Positions 8,750 through 18,019 of a stretch of 64,000 bases of DNA are shown piece by piece (position 1 is the first letter of the stretch; the number at the start of each line of letters is the position of its first letter). This DNA comes from Ktedonobacteria bacterium brp13 (GTDB lineage: Bacteria; Chloroflexota; Ktedonobacteria; Ktedonobacterales; Ktedonobacteraceae), in NCBI GenBank assembly GCA_015099395.1, contig AP024096.1:4340001-4404000 (forward strand), in the 5' to 3' direction. The notes beneath the pieces were generated by a model. That model ran no database searches, was not told where the DNA came from, and saw nothing but the letters and a program-made list of their open reading frames with translations. The position numbers and the translations under genes were made by a program.

Positions 8750-9170
8750 CTATTTTTTTGGACGGTTCTGCTTTCGACTGCTTTTTGCCATCTCGCGCTT
8801 CGCCTTGCCAGCTGGAGCATTCCTCCCGCTTGTACCGTGTTGTGTGAATACTCCAGGTATTGCGGGCAGGGAGACAGGAGTTCCCATCCCAGCTCTTATT
8901 TCAGCGTTGTACGTTGCCATCCATTCGTCTATTCCCTCTTGAGAAGCCATATCGAAGCCTCGTTGCATGCCCATCATCACGCAAGTAGTTTATCCCAAGA
9001 TCCATCATGGTGTCACTGCATCCAGGTTGGATGCCCTCATCTGCGAGCGTCTTCCCCTCAACTGACGCCTCGAATAACGCTTCCAGTTCCTCGCGGTACC
9101 GAAGTGCTGCTTTCTCAAGATACTCGCCACTCTCTTTCCCAAACACGGGCTGATGAATATTAAATGTCAC
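8750..9170 (-). pseudogene. Frameshifted hypothetical protein
   Basis: Two overlapping minus-strand frames, 9170-8901 and 8980-8750, read together as one protein if a single-base frameshift is assumed near 8975-8990. The first gives SDTMMDLGINYLRD and the second continues GMQRGFDMASQEGIDEWMA and ends in a basic tail. The joined product would be about 135 residues. I do not recognise the family. It may be a real pseudogene or a sequencing error. Confidence 0.45.
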
Positions 9171-9694
9171 ATCTCAATCTCCTTATGGAAGAGAACTGTG
9201 ACCGATTCTTTCGCCCTCACACTCTCGTTTCTTCTCATCTTCTCATCATTCCACCACCGTCTGCCCTTCTTTGCCAGAAGAAACCAGTATCTCCTTTCAG
9301 ATATTTTACCACCTTCCTTTTGACACGACATCCCATTTGCAAAGCAGCAGGTGCCGGGCAGCGTGATCATGGCTTGAAATAGACTTGGTACTGTTGTGTA
9401 CACTGTCATTAAGAGCGTTCCCCATCACGAACTGGTAGTGAAGAAAGATGCTCAAACGTTACATTTATGTACAATAGTTAAAAAGCTTACGTAGCACTAC
9501 TCCATGTATCAAGTCTCCTCCGGCGGGATTTGGAGTGATCTCTCACAAATAAACAAAAAATGAAGATGGATCTTCATTTAAAACAGGTCAACATGTCATC
9601 ATGACGTATGCATGTGAATGGAGTGGAGAAAAGTCTCTATTGACATGGTGATCTATTCTTACTGTCCAGGCATTTTTTGTTAAGGAGGCTATAT
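9171..9694. other. Intergenic region
   Basis: About 520 bases with no convincing gene. A short open frame at 9167-9409 has composition unlike a protein. A small palindrome (GAAGAT-GGATCTTC region near 9560) lies upstream of the next gene and could be part of its promoter. Confidence 0.4.
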
Positions 9695-10867
9695 ATGACG
9701 GCTTTCTCCAAGCGACACAGCGTGTTTCTCATACAGGTGATAGCAGAACTCCTACTCGTTGGTCTCACAGTTTCGTCCTTCACGTTGTATCCGAGTCTGA
9801 CTGCTCATGCGAGGAGTAGGCACCCAAAGGGCTTCTATGAGCAGACCAACCTGGTCTCTAATCTCCCCAACATCGCCAGGTTTCAAGATCCCAACCTGGT
9901 CAATTCCTGGGGACTGGCGCATGGCCCAAATACCTCCTGGTTTGTGGCAGACAACGGAACCGGCTTAGCGACCACCTATAATGGTGATGGTCGGCCATTA
10001 GCGACGGTAATAACCATCCCACCACCAGCAGGTAGTCCCGCTGGCACAATGGCAACCCCAACCGGTATCGTCTTCAATAACGTGAATAGAACGAACCCGG
10101 ATGACTTTGTTGTCAGCGCAAACGGCAAACAGGGTCCAGCCATATTCATGTTTGCGACCGAAGACGGCACCATCTCCGGTTGGAATCCCGCAGTGGACCG
10201 GACCAACGCTATTCTGGAAGTGGATCGCTCCAAGGTGGATGCAGGAGCCGTTTACAAAGGGCTGGCGATTGGTCGGAGCGACCGGCAGGACTTCATCTAC
10301 GCCACCAATTTCCGCTTTGGGACCGTAGAGATGTTCGATGCACAATTTCACCTGGTCAAATCCTTCACCGACCCGATGTTGTCAGCGGATTGTCCTTTCC
10401 CTGGTCAATGTTTCGCTCCCTTTGGCATCCGCAACATTAATGGCAAACTTTTTGTCACCTTTGCACTGCAAACGGCAGATAAGCACGACGACGTGGCCGG
10501 GCCAGGTAACGGATTTGTCGATATCTTCGACACTCAGGGCAACCTTCTCAGCCGTTTTGCCTCGCAAGGTACTCTCAACTCCCCCTGGGGATTGACCCTT
10601 ACTCCCAACAATTTCGGTCCATTTAGCAACGACCTGCTGGTTGGCAATTTCGGCGATGGCCATATCAACGTCTTTAGTCGAAATGGTAAATTCCTCGGTC
10701 AACTGCCAAATAGAGCGGGTGCTCCTATCGTCATTGACGGCCTGTGGGGGCTCGACTTTGGCAATGGCCGGCAAGCAGGTGAGCGCGATGAACTCTTCTT
10801 CGCCTCCGGTCCCAACAAAGAAGCGAATGGGCTGTTTGGAAAGATCCAGTTTGTTCCTGAGCGTTAA
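9695..10867 (+). CDS. Exported TIGR03118-family beta-propeller protein
   Basis: The 390-residue protein starts at the ATG at 9695, which has AGGAGG 8 bases upstream. Residues 1-40 form a Sec-type signal peptide ending near LTAHARS. The mature part carries the family's markers: LVSNLPNIARFQDPNLVNSWG, WFVADNGTGLAT, the GLAIG and YATNFRFGTVEMFD repeats and the closing GLWGLDFGNG. The family is a six-bladed NHL-like propeller of unknown function found outside the cytoplasm. It stands alone between the glycerol and dihydroxyacetone genes and has its own downstream hairpin. Confidence 0.85.
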   Translation: MTAFSKRHSVFLIQVIAELLLVGLTVSSFTLYPSLTAHARSRHPKGFYEQTNLVSNLPNIARFQDPNLVNSWGLAHGPNTSWFVADNGTGLATTYNGDGRPLATVITIPPPAGSPAGTMATPTGIVFNNVNRTNPDDFVVSANGKQGPAIFMFATEDGTISGWNPAVDRTNAILEVDRSKVDAGAVYKGLAIGRSDRQDFIYATNFRFGTVEMFDAQFHLVKSFTDPMLSADCPFPGQCFAPFGIRNINGKLFVTFALQTADKHDDVAGPGNGFVDIFDTQGNLLSRFASQGTLNSPWGLTLTPNNFGPFSNDLLVGNFGDGHINVFSRNGKFLGQLPNRAGAPIVIDGLWGLDFGNGRQAGERDELFFASGPNKEANGLFGKIQFVPER

Positions 10868-10945
10868 TGATCATTTCACAATGAACGGATTCGGATGACA
10901 AAAACAAGGAAGCTGCGAAAAGAAAAAAGTCGGCATCCCCCTTCA

Positions 10946-10992
10946 GATGCCGCTCAGTTACTGTCTATACGATCAGACAACTGAGCGGCATC
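10946..10992 (+). terminator. Inverted repeat after the TIGR03118 gene
   Basis: A 14-bp perfect stem, arms GATGCCGCTCAGTT (10946-10959) and AACTGAGCGGCATC (10979-10992), with a 19-base spacer. It is followed by GTCTTGCATATC and is probably a terminator. Confidence 0.6.
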
Positions 10993-11117
10993 GTCTTGCA
11001 TATCATATAATAGCAAAGAGGGAAGGTTGAGCACCTTCCTAAATGATGAGGAGCTCATCATTCAGTTCTTTTACGTTCTATACGTTCAGACTATCTAGTA
11101 CACTAAAGAGGAATGCA

Positions 11118-12119
11118 ATGAAGAAGCTCATCAACAAACGCGAAGACGTGGTAAAAGAATCACTGGAAGGCATGGCAGCCGCTTATCCAGAGTTGATCAG
11201 CGTTGACCTCGAACAACAGATCATTGTACGTAAAGATGCACCCATAAAGAATAAAGTCGGCATCATTTCAGGTGGTGGCAGTGGGCATGAGCCAATGCAT
11301 GGGGGCTATGTCGGGTATGGCATGCTTGACGCAGCCTGTCCTGGCGCGGTCTTTACATCGCCGGTCCCCGATCAGATGCTTGCGGCGTCGCGTGCAGTCA
11401 ACAGTGGCGCTGGTGTCTTGCATATCATCAAAAACTATACAGGCGACGTCATGAACTTCGAGATGGCCGCCGAACTGGGTAGTGCAGAGGGTATCAACAT
11501 CGCAAATGTCGTGACAAACGACGACGTTGCGGTCACGGATAGCCTCTATACAGCCGGTCGCCGTGGCGTCGGTGTGACTGTGCTCCTGGAAAAGATTGTC
11601 GGTGGTCTCGCTGAGACCGGTGCTCCGCTTGAGCAGGTCGCAGCGCTTGCTCATAAAGTGAACGAGCAAGGCCGTAGTATGGGAGTGGCGCTGACATCCT
11701 GTACCGTACCAGCCGCTGGTAAACCGACTTTTGAGCTCGGTGAGGATGAGATGGAACTCGGAATCGGCATCCATGGTGAGCCAGGACGCCGACGTGTCAA
11801 ATTAGCCTCAGCCGCTGAAGTGACCGCTATGCTGGTCCAGCCGATCATTGAAGACCTTGGCCTCAAGTCAGGTGAACAGGTCCTCGCCTTCGTCAATGGT
11901 ATGGGCGGCACGCCTCTGATCGAGCTATTTGTTGTTTACGATGCACTGAACCGTATCTTAAAAGGTAAGAATATCAGCATCGCACGCAATCTTGTCGGCA
12001 ACTATATCACCTCACTTGAGATGGCCGGCTGCTCCATTACGTTGCTACGCCTGGACGATGAGCTCATCAAGTATTGGGATGCTCCGGTCCTGACACCTGC
12101 TCTACGCTGGGGCCGATAA
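11118..12119 (+). CDS. dhaK: Dihydroxyacetone kinase, DhaK substrate-binding subunit
   Basis: A 333-residue DhaK. It binds dihydroxyacetone covalently through a His hemiaminal and presents it to DhaL for phosphorylation. Motifs visible are SGGGSGHEPMHGGYVG at the N-terminus, the GVLHIIKNYTGDVMNF strand, the NDDVAV loop and the substrate region GIGIHGEPG with the His. The ATG at 11118 (AGAGG upstream, MKKLINKRED) is the family start; a longer in-frame start at 11043 is not supported. It is the first gene of a dhaK-dhaL-dhaM operon. Confidence 0.96.
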   Translation: MKKLINKREDVVKESLEGMAAAYPELISVDLEQQIIVRKDAPIKNKVGIISGGGSGHEPMHGGYVGYGMLDAACPGAVFTSPVPDQMLAASRAVNSGAGVLHIIKNYTGDVMNFEMAAELGSAEGINIANVVTNDDVAVTDSLYTAGRRGVGVTVLLEKIVGGLAETGAPLEQVAALAHKVNEQGRSMGVALTSCTVPAAGKPTFELGEDEMELGIGIHGEPGRRRVKLASAAEVTAMLVQPIIEDLGLKSGEQVLAFVNGMGGTPLIELFVVYDALNRILKGKNISIARNLVGNYITSLEMAGCSITLLRLDDELIKYWDAPVLTPALRWGR

Positions 12120-12138
12120 GCACGAGATGGAGAAAATA

Positions 12139-12780
12139 ATGTCGTTAACGAATACGGATATCAGTCATTGGCTTGAACGTTCAGCACAGGTCATGCACGA
12201 ACAGAATGCGTATCTGACTCAACTCGACGCTGCTATCGGTGACGCCGATCACGGTGCCAATATGGATCGTGGCTTCCAGGCTGTCACCGGCAAGATCGCT
12301 GCTATGCCAGATGCGGATATCAGCACCCTTCTTAAGACAGTCGGCACGACACTGGTCTCTACTGTTGGTGGTGCCAGCGGACCGCTCTACGGGACGGCCT
12401 TCCTGCGCGCCGGGATGGCAGCCGCCAACAAGCAGGAGTTGGAGAGCGCGGACCTTGTTGCGCTCTTCACTGCTATGCTTGAAGGTATCAAAGCGCGTGG
12501 CAAGGCGCAAGCAGGCGAGAAGACGATGATCGATGCCCTTACACCAGCCATCGAGGCCGGGCAACAGGCACAATCAGAGAACGCAGATCTGTCACAATTG
12601 CTACAGAGCATGACCAGTGCGGCGGAAGAAGGTATGAAAAAGACGGTCCCCATGCTCGCAACCAAAGGGCGTGCTAGCTATCTTGGAGAACGTAGCATAG
12701 GTCATCAGGACCCTGGCGCGACTTCAAGCTGGCTACTGATTAAAGCACTCTCAGATACCGTCTCGCCTACACATAGTTAG
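12139..12780 (+). CDS. dhaL: Dihydroxyacetone kinase, DhaL nucleotide-binding subunit
   Basis: About 213 residues forming the DhaL helical barrel that keeps ADP permanently bound and phosphorylates dihydroxyacetone on DhaK. The Mg-binding Asp signature AIGDADHGANMDRGF is present, as are VGGASGPLYGTAF and the closing GRASYLGERSIGHQDPGATS. The ATG at 12139 has GGAG at ideal spacing; a second in-frame ATG at 12127 is possible. It lies 19 bases after dhaK and 23 before dhaM. Confidence 0.96.
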   Translation: MSLTNTDISHWLERSAQVMHEQNAYLTQLDAAIGDADHGANMDRGFQAVTGKIAAMPDADISTLLKTVGTTLVSTVGGASGPLYGTAFLRAGMAAANKQELESADLVALFTAMLEGIKARGKAQAGEKTMIDALTPAIEAGQQAQSENADLSQLLQSMTSAAEEGMKKTVPMLATKGRASYLGERSIGHQDPGATSSWLLIKALSDTVSPTHS

Positions 12781-12803
12781 ATAGTTAGACAGAAGGAGGA
12801 GCA

Positions 12804-13208
12804 GTGTCGGTAGGTATTATTATCGTCTCGCATAGCGCGCGCCTTGCTGAAGGGGTTGTAGAACTGGCAAGTCAGATGGCACCGGCAGAGATCGACATCA
12901 TCGCAGCCGGTGGCACGAACGATGGAACGATCGGTACCTCAATCGAAAAGGTGAGCCAGGCGCTCAAAAAGGCTAATGGACCCGATGGAGCATTGATCCT
13001 GCTCGATCTTGGTAGCGCAGTCATGATCACCGAGATGGCCATGGAATCGCTCACCCCCGAAGAGCGTCAAAGGGTCGTCATCAGCCAGGCACCGCTGGTC
13101 GAGGGGGCAATCCTTGCAGCCGTAGAGGCAGCATCGGGCAGCACACTACAAGAGGTTGTCGAGGCAGCGGCCTCTGGTCGCGACATGCCAAAGGGCGACA
13201 ACAACTAA
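12804..13208 (+). CDS. dhaM: PTS-dependent dihydroxyacetone kinase phosphotransferase subunit DhaM (EIIA-Man domain only)
   Basis: A GTG start is preceded by AAGGAGGAG. The 134-residue protein is a single mannose-type EIIA domain with the phosphoryl-accepting His10 in IIIVSHSARLAEG and the typical GPDGALILLDLGSAVMI loop. In PTS-dependent systems DhaM passes phosphate from HPr to the ADP bound on DhaL. This is the short Lactococcus-type form, without the fused HPr and EI domains of E. coli DhaM, so separate EI and HPr must be encoded elsewhere. Confidence 0.94.
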   Translation: MSVGIIIVSHSARLAEGVVELASQMAPAEIDIIAAGGTNDGTIGTSIEKVSQALKKANGPDGALILLDLGSAVMITEMAMESLTPEERQRVVISQAPLVEGAILAAVEAASGSTLQEVVEAAASGRDMPKGDNN

Positions 13209-13229
13209 TCACAGTATTCATCGTATTCA

Positions 13230-13273
13230 AGAGAGCTGTACCATCCTCTCATTTTTGGATGGTACAGCTCTCT
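13230..13273 (+). terminator. Terminator of the dha operon
   Basis: A 17-bp perfect stem, arm AGAGAGCTGTACCATCC, has a 10-base T-rich loop, 21 bases after the dhaM stop. Confidence 0.75.
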
Positions 13274-13505
13274 TTGCAGCTATTCATCAGCATATGGCAT
13301 TATGCCTCTGAAATTAATTTTGCTTCTTTCCCTTCAGGTTACTCTATTCATTCAGAGGTATTCGCTAGAATATATTTATAGTGTATGTAAGGAAGATGCT
13401 ATCGGTAATTGACATTCAGTAATGCTACACAATACAATTATTTAACGGGTTGAAATAGTGGCTGGCTGAATATACGCAAAAGACTATCAGGCTAGAGGTC
13501 GAGAG

Positions 13506-14027
13506 ATGACTGAAAACGTAGAGGGTTCCGATCGCGCTGGTCAAATGACACACCGAGATGTATTGCAGGATGAATTCTTTAAGATTATTAGTCTGCAAAA
13601 TAGGAAGATCAAGCGGTTTAGTGCACTGATCCTGGAACAGACGGGGCTAACATTCCCACAGATGATTGTGTTGATGGATCTCGATGAGAATGAGGGGTCA
13701 AGTACAATGCAGACCCTGGCACAACATCTGCACCAGACAGGCGGCGCTATGACCAATCTTGTCGATCGCCTCTTCAATGCAGGTCTGGTCACCCGTGAGG
13801 CGGTACCACAGGATCGACGCATCGTGCAGGTGGTGCTGACCGATGAGGGGCGGGCGCGTATCAAGGAACTTAATACGCTCTTCATTAATGAGCACAAACG
13901 CATTAGTGAAGCATTAAGCGATGACGAACTAGAACAATTTATACATGTGCTCCATAAATTGTCTCTAGGCATGGATAGCGCAATACAACGATTACTAGAA
14001 GAACATCACAAAGCGCATTCAACCTGA
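13506..14027 (+). CDS. MarR-family transcriptional regulator
   Basis: The 173-residue protein has the MarR winged helix-turn-helix at about residues 50-125. TMQTLAQHLHQTGGAMTNLV is the recognition helix region and LVTREAVPQDRRIVQVVLTD is the wing, with the conserved D-R pair. Dimerising helices lie at both ends. It sits 42 bases before an aldo/keto reductase gene, so the two may be co-transcribed and the regulator may respond to an aldehyde or phenolic ligand. No clear operator palindrome was found in the ~230-base upstream gap. Confidence 0.9.
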   Translation: MTENVEGSDRAGQMTHRDVLQDEFFKIISLQNRKIKRFSALILEQTGLTFPQMIVLMDLDENEGSSTMQTLAQHLHQTGGAMTNLVDRLFNAGLVTREAVPQDRRIVQVVLTDEGRARIKELNTLFINEHKRISEALSDDELEQFIHVLHKLSLGMDSAIQRLLEEHHKAHST

Positions 14028-14069
14028 GTGGTTACCTATTAGAAAACTCATCAATGGAGGAGAACATAC

Positions 14070-15056
14070 ATGTTTACGCGTAAATTAGGTCGCACCGAAC
14101 TTACTGTCTCAGCACTCTGCCTGGGTGGTAATGTATTTGGCTGGACCTGTGACGAACCCACTTCCTTTACAGTACTTGACGCGTTTGTAGCAGGTGGTGG
14201 TAACTTTATCGATACAGCAGATGTCTATTCCGCCTGGGCTCCTGGTCATCATGGAGGTGAGTCCGAGACGGTGCTGGGTCATTGGCTGGCAGCACGCAAG
14301 AACCGGGATCAGGTCATTATCGCGACAAAAGTTGGTATGCAGTTGGATAACGATCCGCAGCAAAAAGGACTCTCACGTCGCCATATCACGCAAGCAGTCG
14401 ATGCTTCACTGCGTCGCCTCCAGACCGACTACATCGATCTTTATCAGGCCCACGCCGACGATGAAGAGACACCGCTCGAAGAGACGCTAGAGACCTTCAA
14501 TGATCTGATCAAACAGGGCAAGGTACGCTACATCGGGGCCTCGAACTATACGGCACCACGTCTCACAGAAGCGCTGGCCGTCAGTCTGCAGCAAGGCTTT
14601 GGGCGTTACGAATCCTTACAGCCAAACTACAATCTCGTCCATCGCGAAGAGTTTGAGCAGGCGCTGGACGCCCTCTGCAAAGAGCAGGAGATCGGTGTTA
14701 TCAATTACTCGTCGCTGGCCGCCGGGTTCCTGAGCGGCAAATATCGTAAAGGGCAACAACTCCCATCGTCAAAACGCGCGCAGGGTGTACAGCAGCGGTA
14801 TATGAATGATCGCAACTTTGCCATACTTGACGTCGTAGAAAAGGTAGCACGTGCGCACGATGTGAGCATGACGCAGGTCGCTCTGGCCTGGCTAATCTCT
14901 AGCGGCAACGTCACCTCTCCAATCGCCAGTGCCACCAGTGTCGAACAGACACAAGAACTGCTGGCCGCCACAGAACTGCATCTTACGCAGGATGAGGGCG
15001 AGGAACTCTCACGTGTCAGTGACTGGCATAGCGAGCAGACACAGCAGGCAGAGTAA
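14070..15056 (+). CDS. Aldo/keto reductase
   Basis: A 328-residue NADPH-dependent TIM-barrel reductase. The catalytic residues are visible: Asp in FIDTADVYS, Tyr four residues later, Lys in ATKVGMQ and the YIDLYQAHADD motif (His in the fourth position). The KVRYIGASNYTA and LQPNYNLVHREEFE signatures place it in the YghZ/IolS-like subgroup, and AGG(AG) precedes the ATG. It follows a MarR regulator and lies near dha genes. A role in glycerol or glyceraldehyde redox chemistry is possible but inferred only from position. Confidence 0.93.
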   Translation: MFTRKLGRTELTVSALCLGGNVFGWTCDEPTSFTVLDAFVAGGGNFIDTADVYSAWAPGHHGGESETVLGHWLAARKNRDQVIIATKVGMQLDNDPQQKGLSRRHITQAVDASLRRLQTDYIDLYQAHADDEETPLEETLETFNDLIKQGKVRYIGASNYTAPRLTEALAVSLQQGFGRYESLQPNYNLVHREEFEQALDALCKEQEIGVINYSSLAAGFLSGKYRKGQQLPSSKRAQGVQQRYMNDRNFAILDVVEKVARAHDVSMTQVALAWLISSGNVTSPIASATSVEQTQELLAATELHLTQDEGEELSRVSDWHSEQTQQAE

Positions 15057-15079
15057 GCATAGACAGAAGAGGTTTTGCG

Positions 15080-15544
15080 ATGAAGAGCAAGAAGCAATTG
15101 GGAATGTACACCATCACCATCGAAGACGATGATAGTCTACAGATTCAGAGTCCAACATTGCTGCGTCCACTGAGCCTGGACAGCAAGCAGGTCGACACCC
15201 TGCATACATGGCTCAATGAGGTACGCCCACTCGCTAGCGTGCCAATTGAACACAGCACGCTAGCTACGGCAACACCAGTTACGACAGCAGGGCTGCAAGA
15301 TCCGGATCAACAACCCGCTGCGCCTATTGTCTCACCGGAGTCTGTCGCGCAACAGGCCATTCATGACGCCATCGCTGAAGCGAAAGCGGAATACCCAGTT
15401 GTGCTGGAAGCGGAGAACCGCGACCGCTTCATTCAGCAGTTAAATCGCAATCCACAGATTAAGCCGCTCCTCACGCAGGGCAAGGTCTCGTACAAACAGA
15501 TCATGCTCTGGGTCGAGCAAGACCTCTCAGGTCGCGAAGCGTAA
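15080..15544 (+). CDS. Hypothetical protein
   Basis: 154 residues with an N-terminal beta-rich stretch (MYTITIEDDDSLQIQSPTLL), a Thr/Ala/Pro-rich linker at about residues 50-90 and a helical C-terminal part rich in Glu, Arg and Gln. It starts 24 bases after the aldo/keto reductase stop and is probably in the same transcript. I do not recognise a family. A terminator hairpin follows. Confidence 0.65.
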   Translation: MKSKKQLGMYTITIEDDDSLQIQSPTLLRPLSLDSKQVDTLHTWLNEVRPLASVPIEHSTLATATPVTTAGLQDPDQQPAAPIVSPESVAQQAIHDAIAEAKAEYPVVLEAENRDRFIQQLNRNPQIKPLLTQGKVSYKQIMLWVEQDLSGREA

Positions 15545-15551
15545 ACTCAAC

Positions 15552-15585
15552 GTAGAGCATCCTTCTGCTATGGAGGGATGCTCTA
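15552..15585 (+). terminator. Terminator hairpin
   Basis: Arms GTAGAGCATCC and GGATGCTCTAC flank a short loop, just past the 154-residue gene. It can serve both this strand and the convergent minus-strand propeller gene. Confidence 0.65.
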
Positions 15586-15607
15586 CTATAAGACACCTGC
15601 GACGACG

Positions 15608-17152
15608 CTATCCGATGGTCACAGCGGCAACCCCATGCTCTGTGCCCATAAACAGACTATGATTGGAGATCATCGGTGTTGCAAAATGCGGCACAGCGTC
15701 GCCGATATTGACCTGTGTGCGGATAGCACCACTACTCAGATCGGCCGCATAGAGGGTCCCCTGCCCATTCAGACTATAGACGGTATGCCCGCCAACAGTT
15801 GGCGATAGCAGCATCTGATTCGCATGCCAACCGACCGACATCTGACCCTGGCTATCTACAGTGACAGACGTGACACCGTTATTGCAGGGCACCAGAATCG
15901 TGGAACCGACGAGAGCGCTACCGCCATACGCACCATTACAGATACCGATCGAGCTCACCTGACCACCAACACCACCTAGATTGTTAGCATGCAGAATATA
16001 GCCAGCACCAGATTTACCGGAGATGAAAACATAGCCATTGGGCAAGAGCAATGGACCCGTCGAACTCAGATCTGTATCGCTACTGTTCTCCTGCGCCCAA
16101 CCGGCGGGAGCGAACGCATCCATATACTGCAATTGCGGCGAAAGACGAATCACCGAATCACTATGATCCCATGCGCCACTGGTCGCGGCACCATTGCCAG
16201 CAGAGACATACAGGTTGCCGGCACTATCGATCGCTGGTCCTGAAGGAGCCCAGATACCGGCTTCACGCGCGGTCGGCACCTGATACGAAAGCAGATTCCC
16301 CTGTCCATTCGTCTGCGAGCCAACAACCGTGCCAATGTATTGACCACAGTCTCCATAAAGGCCGCCATAGGCCACATACACCATGTTATGCGCTAGAGCC
16401 AGAGCCGCTCGCTGCTGATATACCCCCACATCCATACCAGGAAGATCGGCGTTCCTGCGCACGCGCACCTGTCCAGTATTCACATCTATTCCTACCAATA
16501 TATGCTGCGGACCAGTAATCTCGGCGACCGCAAAGATCAGGTTCGTCGCAGGATCATAGACCGGCGTGCCAGTAATACCCAGCGGATCGATATCACCACA
16601 CTGCAATGTCGATTGCGGTACAGGCGTTCCTACATTGATATGCCAGAGCGTATGACCCGTCTGTGGATCAAGCGCATACAGCGAATCACCTTCGGTCGCA
16701 GCAATAAGACGCCCTTTCACCATCAATGGCTGCGCATAGACGGCTCCATCGAGCTGCACACGCCAGGCATTTTTGAGACTGGTCGCATCAGGAGTCTGAG
16801 CGATATAACCATCGCGCGCCATATCGTGATGATAGGTCGTCCAATCGGACCACTGTGTCTGTGCTTGCGGCTGCGTCGACGTAGCGGTAGCGGCAATAGT
16901 CGGGATTGGCGTCTGCTGGCTCGCCGTTGGCGTCAGCGTCGTGGTCTGAGTAGTCTGGTCACGTGAACAGCCAGCCAGTAAAAGACTGAATATACAGACC
17001 AGGCTTGCAAGCACGACCCCCGTACGCCTCCCCTGCACAGGTTGCCAGACAGATGATCTCCAGATCCCGCCACCCCTGACAGCAAGATAGCTAATAACAC
17101 CTATAACAATACATAAACCGGCACAGGCAATAGAGGATACAATACCATACAT
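15608..17152 (-). CDS. PQQ-like beta-propeller lipoprotein
   Basis: The 514-residue protein has AAGGAG properly placed before the ATG at 17152. Two hydrophobic stretches come first: residues 5-25, and a second ending in a lipobox LLAGC at about 57-61. This is followed by a Thr/Gln/Pro-rich linker (about 62-100) and a repeat-rich propeller with WHINVG, LYALDPQTG, VGIDVNTGQV and LYAADLSSG motifs, typical of PQQ-like (BamB/quinoprotein alcohol dehydrogenase-like) blades. It is likely surface-attached, with an unknown ligand. The first hydrophobic stretch before the lipobox is unusual. Confidence 0.8.
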   Translation of the reverse strand: MYGIVSSIACAGLCIVIGVISYLAVRGGGIWRSSVWQPVQGRRTGVVLASLVCIFSLLLAGCSRDQTTQTTTLTPTASQQTPIPTIAATATSTQPQAQTQWSDWTTYHHDMARDGYIAQTPDATSLKNAWRVQLDGAVYAQPLMVKGRLIAATEGDSLYALDPQTGHTLWHINVGTPVPQSTLQCGDIDPLGITGTPVYDPATNLIFAVAEITGPQHILVGIDVNTGQVRVRRNADLPGMDVGVYQQRAALALAHNMVYVAYGGLYGDCGQYIGTVVGSQTNGQGNLLSYQVPTAREAGIWAPSGPAIDSAGNLYVSAGNGAATSGAWDHSDSVIRLSPQLQYMDAFAPAGWAQENSSDTDLSSTGPLLLPNGYVFISGKSGAGYILHANNLGGVGGQVSSIGICNGAYGGSALVGSTILVPCNNGVTSVTVDSQGQMSVGWHANQMLLSPTVGGHTVYSLNGQGTLYAADLSSGAIRTQVNIGDAVPHFATPMISNHSLFMGTEHGVAAVTIG

Positions 17153-17429
17153 TCTCGCTTGCTCCTTCCATTAATGGACCAGTATATAGCGCAATTTCTT
17201 ATTCTTACATCTTATGGCGAACAGAAAAGAGTTTCCTCACTATTGTAACGCACACCATACTCTCTAGCATCAATAAAAACGAGCAAGATTACAATATGGG
17301 TAGCATAAAAAGTAATAGGTAGTATATATAAGAAAGAAGTAGAACGAGATGGAATGATAAGAGGAGAAGTGAGCAGAGCAACAAGCAACAAAGCAGTGAA
17401 TAAATAGATGAGGAGACGATCAATCACAA

Positions 17430-17472
17430 AAAAAGCTTCATTCTCTTGCAGGAAGAGAACGAAGCTTTTTCG
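17430..17472. terminator. Bidirectional terminator overlapping the end of the release-factor-like gene
   Basis: Imperfect arms GCTTCATTCTCTT and AAGAGAACGAAGC are flanked by an A-run on the left and a T-run on the right, so it can stop transcription from both sides. It overlaps the last codons of the minus-strand gene. Confidence 0.65.
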
Positions 17473-17785
17473 TGGAACTGTGTACACGCTTGCCCTCCAG
17501 GCGGCGCTCACGACTGGCCAACGTTGGGCGCGTCTTCTTGCGCGGGATGCGTACACGCTGCCGCTCGGTGAGTAGCTCGGACATGCGTAAGAAGGCCATA
17601 TCACGGTTCGCATGCTGGGAACGACGCTCGGTTGCTGTCACCATAAGACCAGTGGGCCGGTGCACCAGTCGCACACCCGACTCAACTTTGTTACGATGCT
17701 GCCCACCGGGACCGCTCGCAATAAAAAACTCAAGATCGCAATCGCGCTCTAACGACTCGCGATCAGTAGGATACGACATAGACAA
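17438..17785 (-). CDS. Small peptidyl-tRNA hydrolase/release-factor-like protein (GGQ domain)
   Basis: 115 residues carrying the catalytic loop of class I release factors, ASGPGGQHRNKVESGVRL, with the GGQ that reaches the ribosomal peptidyl-transferase centre. The basic C-terminal tail (ERRLEGKRVHSSTKK) is the type used by ArfB/YaeJ-like rescue proteins to enter an empty mRNA channel. There is no codon-recognition domain. The likely role is release of stalled peptidyl-tRNA. It is a single gene with its own terminator. Confidence 0.85.
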   Translation of the reverse strand: MSMSYPTDRESLERDCDLEFFIASGPGGQHRNKVESGVRLVHRPTGLMVTATERRSQHANRDMAFLRMSELLTERQRVRIPRKKTRPTLASRERRLEGKRVHSSTKKLRSLPARE

Positions 17786-18019
17786 TGCTCTCTTTCAGAA
17801 TAGGAAAAATCTACACTACGGACAGAACACCTTACATATGATAACACAGCGAACAACCTACTCTATTTCATTACTGAACACAACTGAGCATACTCTGTAC
17901 ATACAAAAAGGACGCTCCCCCTTTATCAGAGAGAGCGTTCCGTGTCTGCTTTTTGTAGCTATAGTTCATGCGTAGGCATTGTAGCTATAGTGTGCAAGCT
18001 CTTTAAAAGAGTGCTTCAG

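Noticed and set aside
9167..9409. 80-residue frame in the intergenic region
   Set aside because: No family resemblance and no ribosome site; the composition is unlike the neighbouring proteins.
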